From positions 1-6,434 of the forward strand of contig CAIYHK010000100.1 in NCBI GenBank assembly GCA_903925985.1: 6,434 nt of DNA, given 5' to 3'. The translations under genes and the position numbers were made by a program. Positions 1 through 5,885 of this stretch are shown here, in pieces. A model generated the notes under the pieces. The model was not told where the DNA came from and made no database searches. It saw only the letters and a list, made by a program, of their open reading frames with translations. Position 1 is the stretch's first letter. Every line of letters starts with the position of its first letter. Origin of the DNA: an uncultured Actinomycetes bacterium. Its GTDB lineage: Bacteria > Actinomycetota > Acidimicrobiia > Acidimicrobiales > Ilumatobacteraceae.

Positions 1-1068
1 AAATTTGATGCCGGCTTTGGCTGGATCAATGGCCCAACTGAATTCGGTGGAGCAAATCTTCCCGCCAGCCACGATCGTGCGTTCAGCGCATTGGAATCCG
101 AATATGACCTTCCATCACAGTTCTGCTTCAACATCGGCCTTGGAATGGTGGCACCAACGATCCTCGCCCACGCATCGGATCACGCAAAAGATCTCTACCT
201 GAAGAAACTCTGGCGTGGTGAGATCATCGGCGCACAGTTGTTCTCTGAGCCAGGTGCAGGATCAGACCTCGCATCACTGCAGACCAAAGCGATCCGTGAT
301 GGCGACGAATGGGTTATCACGGGCCAGAAAGTGTGGACCTCTGGAGCCCACTATTCCGATGTCGGTGAAATCATTTGCCGCACCGATGTTGATCTTCCCA
401 AGCACAAGGGTCTCACTGGTTTCATCATTGACATGAATGACCCAGCTGTAGAAATCCGTGCACTCAAGCAAATGAGTGGTGCTGCTGGATTCAACGAGGT
501 GTTCATCAACGAACTCCGCGTGAAAGATGACCACCGCCTCGGTGATGTGAACAACGGCTGGAACGTTGCGCTCACCACACTCATGAACGAGCGCTCAGCA
601 ATCGGCGCGAATAACCACAGCGACAGCGACATGTTCGAAAAGTTGATCGCGATGGTTCGCCACTTCGGACTCGACAAAGATCCGCTGATCCGCAACGAAC
701 TCGCAAGCATTGTGATGCACTACCGAGTCGCTGGACTCAACTCTGCTCGCGCACTTGCGCGCCTCCGTGCCGGACAGATGCCTGGGCCGGAAATGTCCAC
801 CGCGAAAATGGCACTCACAATGAACCAAGCCCGTGTGGTGAACTTTCTCACTCATGTTCTTGGTCCAAAGCTGCAAGCCGACACCGGCGAATGGGGCACC
901 TATGCGTGGTCAACCATGGTGCTGAATGCTCCGGGTCTGCGTATTGCTGGTGGCACCGATGAGGTCATGCGCAACATCGTGGGTGAGCGCGTGCTTGGCC
1001 TGCCAAAAGAGCCTGGCATTGACTCCAACTCGCCGTTCCGCGATCTCAAAGTCGGCACGCAGAAATAG
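1..1068 (+). CDS. Acyl-CoA dehydrogenase (FadE-like), 5' end cut by window
   Basis: The frame is open from base 1 to the TAG at 1066-1068, so the start lies outside the window; 355 residues are visible against a usual 380-400. Visible landmarks are GWINGPTEFGG near residues 7-17, the FAD-binding signature FSEPGAGSD at about 81-89, WVITGQKVWTSGAHYSD at about 104-120 and the C-terminal IAGGTDEVMRNIVGERVLGLP at about 315-335. The family oxidises acyl-CoA thioesters at C2-C3 using FAD and passes electrons to ETF, in the cytoplasm. The position that holds the catalytic Glu in medium-chain enzymes is Gly317 here; Glu197 in MNERSAI aligns by eye with the helix-G glutamate used by isovaleryl-CoA and long-chain dehydrogenases. 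Mycobacterial FadE proteins of lipid and sterol catabolism share the IAGGT ending, but the substrate cannot be told. The gene converges on rnhB with 26 bases between stop codons. Confidence 0.93.
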   Translation, partial: KFDAGFGWINGPTEFGGANLPASHDRAFSALESEYDLPSQFCFNIGLGMVAPTILAHASDHAKDLYLKKLWRGEIIGAQLFSEPGAGSDLASLQTKAIRDGDEWVITGQKVWTSGAHYSDVGEIICRTDVDLPKHKGLTGFIIDMNDPAVEIRALKQMSGAAGFNEVFINELRVKDDHRLGDVNNGWNVALTTLMNERSAIGANNHSDSDMFEKLIAMVRHFGLDKDPLIRNELASIVMHYRVAGLNSARALARLRAGQMPGPEMSTAKMALTMNQARVVNFLTHVLGPKLQADTGEWGTYAWSTMVLNAPGLRIAGGTDEVMRNIVGERVLGLPKEPGIDSNSPFRDLKVGTQK

Positions 1069-1094
1069 CCTCACTCATTGCAGTAAAACGCGAG

Positions 1095-1766
1095 TTAGTC
1101 AAACAATCCAGGCGTTGCTGACTCTCCAGTTAGTTTTTCCATGAAGTTCCACGACTTGCGATGAATGTCGCATAGTCCAGACTCAATCAACTTCGCCCGT
1201 TGTTTCGCACACGGGTAACCCTTGTTGGTATCAAATGCGTAACCGGGGTAAGTGGCGGCGTAGTCGCGCATCATGCGATCCCGTGAAACCTTGGCCAAGA
1301 TTGATGCAGCAGCCACCGATAGGGACATGTCGTCGGCCTTCACGCGCATTTCCACTCTGGGTAGCAACGGCGAGACAAAGTTCCACTTGCCATCAGCGAT
1401 CGCTGCAGTGCGACGAATACCGCCGGGCCCAAGGTCTAGGCCATCAATCGCACGCTTGGTTGCCACCTTCTGGGCGCGCGACATTCCAAGTTCGTCACAC
1501 TCCGAACTAGAGACCACGCCAAGTGCCCACGACGTTGCCCACGCAGCGACGGCATCAAACATCGCCTCACGTTTTTTCTCTGTGATCTTTTTTGAATCAC
1601 GTACACCCTCAGGATCGCCGTCATTGGGTGGCACGACGGGAATTAGCGCCGCACACACAACTAATGGCCCAGCCCAAGCACCCTTTCCCACTTCATCGAT
1701 TCCGACTACTGAATGGAAGCCATCACCGTAGAGCATTTGCTCCAGATCGCGACTCGGACCATTCAT
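1095..1766 (-). CDS. rnhB: Ribonuclease HII
   Basis: RNase HII cleaves the RNA strand of RNA-DNA hybrids and single ribonucleotides in DNA, using two metal ions, in the cytoplasm. With the ATG at 1766 the protein has 223 residues, close to the family norm of about 200-220. It shows GIDEVGKGAWAGP at 22-34 (catalytic Asp24 and Glu25, and a GKG variant of the GR(K)G hybrid-binding motif), DSKKIT at 57-62, IADG with Asp125, KADD with Asp145 followed by AAASILAKVSRD, then NKGY at 181-184 and HRKSW at 202-206. The DEDD active site therefore looks complete. The ATG at 1766 follows the upstream stop (TGA, 1770-1768) by one base, which suggests translational coupling. The same frame opens further upstream to 1808, but that would overlap the neighbour by 41 bases and adds a non-conserved N-terminus. 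No clear Shine-Dalgarno is visible; a Met at residue 11 is another possible start. Confidence 0.95.
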   Translation of the reverse strand: MNGPSRDLEQMLYGDGFHSVVGIDEVGKGAWAGPLVVCAALIPVVPPNDGDPEGVRDSKKITEKKREAMFDAVAAWATSWALGVVSSSECDELGMSRAQKVATKRAIDGLDLGPGGIRRTAAIADGKWNFVSPLLPRVEMRVKADDMSLSVAAASILAKVSRDRMMRDYAATYPGYAFDTNKGYPCAKQRAKLIESGLCDIHRKSWNFMEKLTGESATPGLFD

Positions 1767-1767
1767 C

Positions 1768-3075
1768 TCATTGGTGCTCGCTTGGCGATGCCAGCAGCAC
1801 CTCTCCACTCAGTTCGTTTCCACTCCATGTTGGGTCATTCGCCATAGATGTCACAGGCAACACTGAGGTGTCAGAGGCTTCCCATAACACCGCGGCTCGT
1901 TCACCGTGCCAGCGCACCGCGTAACCGACCGTTCCGCTTCCCGCGCTTAGCCCGTGAACCTCAAAGTTGACCCCAAGCCAATTTTCACTTGGATCACCAA
2001 GGCGTGTAGCAGTTAGCAACGGAAGAACATCGACCCCAGATTGCGAGTGTTTAAATCGGGTGCGTGCAAACTCACAGTCAACGCGCAACAAACGCTTCAT
2101 CGGCGATAGTGCGTAGAAATCACCAGGCGGTGGGACCTCTGTGAATCGAGTGTTCGTGCTGAGTTCAGCACGCGCGAGCCTCACATCCGAAGCCGCCGTG
2201 TGTTGAGCCAGTTTGTGGAGCGCAAATGTTGCCCCCGACAACACTGCATCGACATACCACGGGGCTGCTTCGGTTGTCTTGCTGCGTCGCAGCAACGAGC
2301 GCAACAGCCCAGCGCGTTGCTTGCCCTTCAACAACTCTTCAATTCCAGCTACGTAATCATTGAGCTCAACATCGTTGAGTTTTTCACCAAGACGAATTGA
2401 CTCTGTGGTCGCCACAACCTGATCCGCTATGTCGTTTTGCTCGGCAACACCCATAAGTAGCGCAGCCCGAATTGAGTTCGCCTCTTTCACTATTCCGTGG
2501 TCAGGCAAGTTGTATCGGGTCGCACCACTGAGTGCTTTTTCCCACCCCGAAGCAACTTGATCAACCGTTGGCAGGGACTCAATCTGCTCGCGTGAGAGCA
2601 AGCCCGCTGCGCCATAAACAAACCGCAAGCTCGCTTGGTGGCCGATTGGATGGATTACAGCATCTGTGGGAAATCCCACATGGGCGAGCATCTTTGCCTG
2701 CGTGATTTCATCGTGCATCGGTACTGGATTGCGCACGGTGCGCCACGCTGGGTCCGATAAAACGACTGCGAACGGAAGTGTCGATTCATTGCGAACTTCA
2801 AAAACAACAACACCACCGTGGTCGGCAACACAGTAGGCAAGAGTTGTGACATCGCCAGTTGGCACACGCATCTTTGTGACCACGATCGGGAACCCGTCGC
2901 GGGTGGTTTGGCGCACACTCGCATCCGCGCTCGGGTCATACCAACGATCATCACCAGCAATTACCCAACGCAAGAGTTTTGAGTTTCCAAAATGAATGAG
3001 TCCGGCATTATCAACTTCGGCCATGGCGCCAGAGCCCCGTATACCGATCTTGTATCGCGAATTGGTGTTGTTCAT
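1768..3075 (-). CDS. Unrecognised 435-residue protein, possibly glycosidase-fold-like
   Basis: I cannot assign a function. The N-terminal part (about 1-110) reads as alternating beta strands with LLRWVIAGDDRWYDP at 34-48 and GGVVVFEVRNES near 87-98. The middle (about 160-300) is rich in predicted helices, including KEANSIRAALLMG and a basic stretch LLRSLLRRSK. The end returns to strand-rich sequence with WLGVNFEVHGL and GYAVRWHGERAAVLWE at 384-399. A beta-helical-beta layout and an RWHG..A.LWE ending recall non-catalytic parts of six-hairpin glycosidases, but this is from memory of sequence style only and I see no catalytic residues. There is no signal peptide or membrane segment, so it is probably cytoplasmic. 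The ATG at 3075 is preferred: GGGAAG stands about 8 bases before it and it follows the gpsA stop by one base. The frame could also start at a GTG at 3084, but the same purine run abuts that codon. It sits in the gpsA-rnhB operon. Confidence 0.8.
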   Translation of the reverse strand: MNNTNSRYKIGIRGSGAMAEVDNAGLIHFGNSKLLRWVIAGDDRWYDPSADASVRQTTRDGFPIVVTKMRVPTGDVTTLAYCVADHGGVVVFEVRNESTLPFAVVLSDPAWRTVRNPVPMHDEITQAKMLAHVGFPTDAVIHPIGHQASLRFVYGAAGLLSREQIESLPTVDQVASGWEKALSGATRYNLPDHGIVKEANSIRAALLMGVAEQNDIADQVVATTESIRLGEKLNDVELNDYVAGIEELLKGKQRAGLLRSLLRRSKTTEAAPWYVDAVLSGATFALHKLAQHTAASDVRLARAELSTNTRFTEVPPPGDFYALSPMKRLLRVDCEFARTRFKHSQSGVDVLPLLTATRLGDPSENWLGVNFEVHGLSAGSGTVGYAVRWHGERAAVLWEASDTSVLPVTSMANDPTWSGNELSGEVLLASPSEHQ

Positions 3076-3076
3076 T

Positions 3077-4113
3077 TCACTCACTTCCCACAGAGCGTCC
3101 GAGCAACGCCATCATCACATCTGTGACACTCGCTTCGTTCTCGCAGATATTCACAACCTGTTCAACAATTGGCATTGATACGCCGTTCAGTTGCGCAAGT
3201 TCAAGAACAGACACCGCGCTCTTTACTCCTTCGGCCACCATTGACATCGAAGCGACAATTTCAGCCAATGATTCGCCACTTCCGAGCCGACGACCTACTG
3301 AATTGTTACGACTCTGCGCCGAGGAACACGTTGCGATTAAATCTCCCATGCCAGCGAGGCCAGCGAAGGTCTCTGGTTGCCCGCCGAGAGCAACTCCGAG
3401 TCGGGTCATCTCGGCAAGACCTCGAGTGATCAGCGTGGCACGACTGTTGTGACCGAGTCCAAAGCCCTCGGCGACACCGACCGCCAAAGCGATCACGTTT
3501 TTGACAACACCTGCTACTTCGCACCCAACAACATCGTCGTTGATGTAAACCCGAAAACGTGGCGCGTTGAATGCGGATTGCACCGCCAGAGCAACCTGCT
3601 CATTGGCTGCTGCTACGACACTTGCTGTGGGTTGCCCAACGATGATCTCGCCAGCAAGGTTTGGACCAGTGAGCACAGCAAATGGATTGGCGGGACACAC
3701 AGATGCAGCAACTTCACTCATTCTTGCGCGGGTTGCGCTTTCCAGGCCCTTGGCGAGGCTTACAACGGGCTTTGAGGCGAATTTCGGTGTCTTGCACCGG
3801 CAGCGGCAACCATTTCCAGAATGCCGCGAAAGCCCTGCGATGGAACCGCCATAACAATGAGGTCACTGGCTGCAACTAATTCGGCGATATCTGCAGTGGC
3901 ATGGATAGATGCCGGGAGCACCGCGCCAGCCAAGTACTTCGAATTCGTGTGCCGAGTGTTGATCTCCTGCACCACATCCGTTGAGCGCGCCCACAGGCTT
4001 GGTGCTGGCGCATCAGCCACCCCCGCACAGACCATTGCCGCTGTTGTTCCCCAAGAGCCTGCGCCGACCACTCCGACGCGCAATCGACCGTTCTCGGCAG
4101 GGCCTGAAACCAC
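3077..4113 (-). CDS. gpsA: Glycerol-3-phosphate dehydrogenase [NAD(P)+], frameshifted
   Basis: GpsA reduces dihydroxyacetone phosphate to sn-glycerol 3-phosphate, the backbone of phospholipids, in the cytoplasm. The gene reads in two frames. The 5' part (4113-3760) gives 117 residues with the dinucleotide motif GAGSWG at 17-22 and VMAVPSQGFRGILEMV at 87-102, then runs into a TAA at 3762-3760. The other frame carries on with PVVSLAKGLE, RMSEV, VLTGPNLAGEI, the catalytic-lysine block GVVKNVIALAVG (Lys codon near 3502), GHNSRATLITRG and GLAGMGDLIATCSS, ending in TGA at 3079-3077. Restoring one missing base gives 345 residues, close to the family's 330-345. Either the sequence has an indel error or the gene is recently broken. 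The start is taken at GTG 4113, which lies exactly seven bases after a TACGCT -10 element; ATG 4137 and TTG 4083 are alternatives. It leads the operon with the unknown gene and rnhB. Confidence 0.93.
3760..3807 (-). other. Frameshift interval inside gpsA
   Basis: Within this interval the reading frame of gpsA must move back by one base (equivalent to one lost base or two gained). Upstream of it the conserved sequence GFRGILEMV is in one frame; by CCC-GTT at 3769-3764 the conserved PVVSLAKGLE is in the other. The interval contains short runs, AAA at 3784-3782, AAA at 3773-3771 and CCC at 3769-3767, where a base is most easily lost in sequencing or replication. I see no X XXY YYZ slippery heptamer in the upstream frame. 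Confidence 0.85.
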
Positions 4114-4125
4114 ACGCCAAGCGTA
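4113..4125 (-). promoter_or_regulatory. Probable leaderless promoter of gpsA
   Basis: On the minus strand TACGCT (4125-4120) fits TANNNT, and six bases separate it from the GTG at 4113, which puts its last T exactly at -7 if transcription starts on the G of GTG. No Shine-Dalgarno precedes this GTG. No convincing -35 hexamer is visible. The match was found after considering several possible starts, so it is suggestive rather than proof. Confidence 0.5.
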
Positions 4126-4136
4126 GGCTCTACCCA
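4124..4136 (+). promoter_or_regulatory. Probable leaderless promoter of cofC
   Basis: TAGGCT at 4124-4129 fits the TANNNT -10 pattern and ends seven bases before the A of the cofC ATG at 4136, the spacing expected if transcription begins at the start codon. There is no Shine-Dalgarno upstream of this ATG, which fits leaderless translation, common in actinobacteria. The element shares bases 4124-4125 with the gpsA -10 on the other strand. Confidence 0.55.
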
Positions 4137-4768
4137 TGCGAGTGGCTCTGATTGTGCCGATCAAATCATTTTCGAGTGCCAAAGCGCGACTTGAAGATGT
4201 TTTGTCGATCACCGAACGCGATCAGCTTGCGCGCTGGAGTGCCGAACGCACCGTCAAGGCATTCGTTGGCGCCGATATCGATCATGAAGTGCTAGTCGTG
4301 TGTGAAGACACAGACGTACAGCAGTGGTGTCACGACAACAAGATCTCATTTGTGGTCCCACTAGAGCCCGGCCTGGACGCAGCGGCAACTTCAGGTGTCG
4401 AAGAGGCACTAAGGCGAGACATTGACATGATCGTTATTGCCCATGCCGATCTTGCCCATCCTGAAGAGTTACCCGAACTCGCGCACGAGCGATGTGTTGA
4501 ATTCATCACTCTTGTTCCTGATCTGGACTTCAATGGCACGAATGTCATTGCGATGCCTGCTTCAGTCGCATCTGAATTTGAGTTCATGTATGGCCCGGGA
4601 TCTTTCGCGCGACACGCAGAGATTGCCGAGTCAATCGCTGACACATCCGATGTAATGCTCCACGTGGTGGATGACTCTTTGCTTTCCATAGACATTGACA
4701 CCGCGGATGACTTAATGATCCCGAGTGTTCGTGCGATTCTGCCTTTTGAGTTCCGAGAACCCACATGA
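4136..4768 (+). CDS. cofC: 2-phospho-L-lactate / phosphoenolpyruvate guanylyltransferase
   Basis: CofC (FbiD in mycobacteria) joins GTP to a three-carbon acid, 2-phospho-L-lactate or phosphoenolpyruvate, to make the activated unit that is then placed on the deazaflavin Fo during coenzyme F420 synthesis. The 210 residues match the family's size and its nucleotidyltransferase motifs: VPIKSFSSAKARL at 7-19, the LS-x-x-ER-x-x-LARW helix at about 23-34, GLDAAATSG at 79-87, IAHADLAHPEEL at 101-112 (usually ADLP), PDLDFNGTNVIAMPA at 128-142, YGPGSFARHAEIA at 152-164 and DIDTADDL at 186-193. Which C3 acid is used cannot be read from these motifs. It begins divergently 22 bases from the preferred gpsA start and ends inside the start codon of the PIG-L gene (ATGA). 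It implies that the organism makes F420, although no other F420 gene is in view. Confidence 0.93.
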   Translation: MRVALIVPIKSFSSAKARLEDVLSITERDQLARWSAERTVKAFVGADIDHEVLVVCEDTDVQQWCHDNKISFVVPLEPGLDAAATSGVEEALRRDIDMIVIAHADLAHPEELPELAHERCVEFITLVPDLDFNGTNVIAMPASVASEFEFMYGPGSFARHAEIAESIADTSDVMLHVVDDSLLSIDIDTADDLMIPSVRAILPFEFREPT

Positions 4769-5544
4769 ATAACGAGCCGGGCCAACCATCCTCGGGGCAA
4801 AAGTCGTCGGCCAGCACCAACTTGCAGCCACCACGCATTGCGCTGGCGATAGGGGCACACCCCGATGACATTGAATTTGGCTGTGGTGCCACTCTTGCAA
4901 AGTGGGCAGCCACAGGAACCGAGATTCACCATGTCATCTGCACAGACGGCTCGAAGGGCACCTGGGATGCCGACGCTGACATTGACGCATTGATCATCAC
5001 GCGTCAACGCGAACAAATTGAAGCCGCAACTTTGCTAAGTGGAGTTACGCGAACAGATCGGGTTCACTTTTTGGGGCATGTTGACGGGGAACTTGAGAAC
5101 TCGCGCGAACTCCAACGACAGATTGTTCGGTTGATTCGGATTATCAAACCAGATGTTGTTCTCACGCATGATCCATGGAAGCAGTACCGACTCCATCCCG
5201 ATCACCGCAATGCGGGACAGGCCGTGTGTGACGCGGTAGTGGCCGCGCGTGACCCACATTTCTTGAAAGATCTTGGGATCGCCCACCACCGGCCACAGAC
5301 TCTGCTCATGTGGGAGGCGCAGGTCGTTCATCACGTTGAAGATGTGACCAATTGGGTGGAAGTCAAGCTTCGCGCGCTAGAGGCTCATGCCAGTCAGTTT
5401 GAGTCAACGATGAAGGTTGCCCCGGGGGCCGAAACAACGACCCTTGATGGTTTCCGTAATCGCATTCGTGGCCGCCTGAGCGAACTCGGGGAACCGCAAG
5501 GTTTTGGCGCGGCTGAGGTGTTCTCGCGCATTAGCGATCTCTGA
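4765..5544 (+). CDS. PIG-L / LmbE family zinc deacetylase
   Basis: This family removes acetyl or similar groups from N-acetylglucosamine-type substrates with a single zinc ion; members include MshB and Mca of mycothiol metabolism and BshB of bacillithiol metabolism. The 259-residue protein has AHPDD at 31-35 (His32 and Asp35 as expected metal ligands, Asp34 as likely base), a strand-helix core with VICTDGSKGTWD at about 57-68, DPW at 136-138 and HPDH at 144-147 (His147 the third ligand). The active site looks complete. The first 22 residues are polar and low in complexity, with no signal peptide or membrane segment. The ATG overlaps the cofC stop by four bases, so the two are probably coupled and co-transcribed. 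The substrate is unknown: motifs do not separate MshB, Mca and general LmbE-type members. An ending hairpin at 5573-5598 follows 28 bases after the stop. Confidence 0.92.
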   Translation: MNNEPGQPSSGQKSSASTNLQPPRIALAIGAHPDDIEFGCGATLAKWAATGTEIHHVICTDGSKGTWDADADIDALIITRQREQIEAATLLSGVTRTDRVHFLGHVDGELENSRELQRQIVRLIRIIKPDVVLTHDPWKQYRLHPDHRNAGQAVCDAVVAARDPHFLKDLGIAHHRPQTLLMWEAQVVHHVEDVTNWVEVKLRALEAHASQFESTMKVAPGAETTTLDGFRNRIRGRLSELGEPQGFGAAEVFSRISDL

Positions 5545-5572
5545 GCGCAGTTCGAACTCTCCTGGAAATTCA

Positions 5573-5598
5573 AACGGGAGGCCCGAAGGCCTCCCGTT
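5573..5598 (-). terminator. Hairpin terminator between convergent units
   Basis: Bases 5573-5583 (AACGGGAGGCC) and 5588-5598 (GGCCTCCCGTT) form a perfect 11-bp stem around a four-base loop. Read on the minus strand the loop is TTCG closed by C-G, the very stable UUCG tetraloop, followed by TTTGAATTT, so it seems best suited to stop the HU/K-rich transcript. On the plus strand the loop is CGAA and the tail TTCTC is poor in T, but the hairpin may still end the cofC-PIG-L transcript. Confidence 0.8.
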
Positions 5599-5608
5599 CT
5601 CAAACACT

Positions 5609-5626
5609 CCGACCCTTTCGGGTTGG
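5609..5626 (-). other. Small secondary hairpin after the K-rich gene
   Basis: CCGACCC (5609-5615) pairs with GGGTTGG (5620-5626) over seven base pairs, one of them G-T, around a TTTC loop. It lies just after the stop of the lysine-rich gene and before the stronger hairpin at 5573-5598, so it may help terminate transcription or protect the 3' end of the RNA. Confidence 0.45.
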
Positions 5627-5631
5627 GCTTG

Positions 5632-5859
5632 CTACTTCTTAGCTGCGCGCTTCTTGGAAGTACGACGCTTTGCTGCCTTCTTTGCAGGAGCAGCCTTTTT
5701 AGCGGCTTTCTTCTTTGCGGGAGCTTTCTTAGCTGCCTTCTTCTTTGCAGGAGCTTTCTTAGCTGCCTTCTTCTTTGCAGGTGCCTTCTTCGCTGCAGCC
5801 TTTTTGGCTGGCTTGCGCTTGGCTGGGCTCTTCTTTGCTGCTGCTTTTTTAGCTGCCAT
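5632..5859 (-). CDS. Lysine/alanine-rich histone H1-like protein
   Basis: The 75-residue product is 32 Lys, 29 Ala, 6 Pro and 4 Arg with no acidic residue, built from AAKKAPAKKK-type units; three near-perfect ten-residue units fill about residues 21-50. This is the composition of the C-terminal tails of actinobacterial HU proteins (HupB, HupS) and of eukaryotic H1, which bind and compact DNA by charge rather than by a folded domain, so a nucleoid role is likely. It has no folded HU domain of its own. The ATG at 5859 is preceded by AGGAGG (5873-5868) at an ideal 8-base spacing. It follows the HU gene by 26 bases, in the same direction and with no terminator between, so the two are probably one transcript. 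The hydrophobic plus-strand frames across it are reflections of Lys and Ala codons. Confidence 0.88.
   Translation of the reverse strand: MAAKKAAAKKSPAKRKPAKKAAAKKAPAKKKAAKKAPAKKKAAKKAPAKKKAAKKAAPAKKAAKRRTSKKRAAKK
5691..5810. repeat. 30-bp tandem repeat within the K-rich gene
   Basis: The unit has a 30-base period, equal to ten codons. Bases 5721-5750 and 5751-5780 are identical; 5691-5720 and 5781-5810 are diverged copies. It encodes the repeating lysine/alanine/proline unit. Identical neighbours at nucleotide level suggest recent duplication, and copy number is likely to vary between strains. Confidence 0.85.
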
Positions 5860-5861
5860 TT

Positions 5862-5885
5862 CTCTTTCCTCCTAGGTGTAAAGAG
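5862..5885 (-). promoter_or_regulatory. Shine-Dalgarno inside a potential hairpin, HU to K-rich junction
   Basis: In the minus-strand RNA, CTCTTT (5885-5880) can pair with AAAGAG (5867-5862). The 12-base loop holds the AGGAGG ribosome site (5873-5868) of the K-rich gene. The left arm begins directly after the HU stop codon, so ribosomes finishing HU could open it. Six A-U-rich pairs make only a weak stem, so a regulatory role is a guess. Confidence 0.4.

Noticed and set aside
1069..1094. Terminator between the convergent acyl-CoA dehydrogenase and rnhB genes
   Set aside because: No stem of useful length or T tract is visible in the 26-base gap; only scattered partial matches extend into rnhB.
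1767..1808. Extended RNase HII start at 1808
   Set aside because: It overlaps the upstream gene by 41 bases and adds non-conserved residues; the ATG at 1766 gives a normal length and a one-base junction.
3760..3812. Programmed -1 ribosomal frameshifting in gpsA
   Set aside because: The net shift is in the -1 sense, but no X XXY YYZ slippery heptamer occurs in the upstream frame and such control of gpsA is not known to me. A base error or mutation is simpler.
4114..4212. Longer gpsA N-terminus starting at 4137 or 4212
   Set aside because: The extra residues are not GpsA-like and would overlap the cofC start and coding sequence on the other strand. ATG 4137 also shares CATG with the cofC start and has no promoter spacing.
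4330..5016. Long minus-strand frame opposite cofC and the PIG-L gene
   Set aside because: It shows no recognisable domain, and both plus-strand genes beneath it have complete, well-conserved motif sets.
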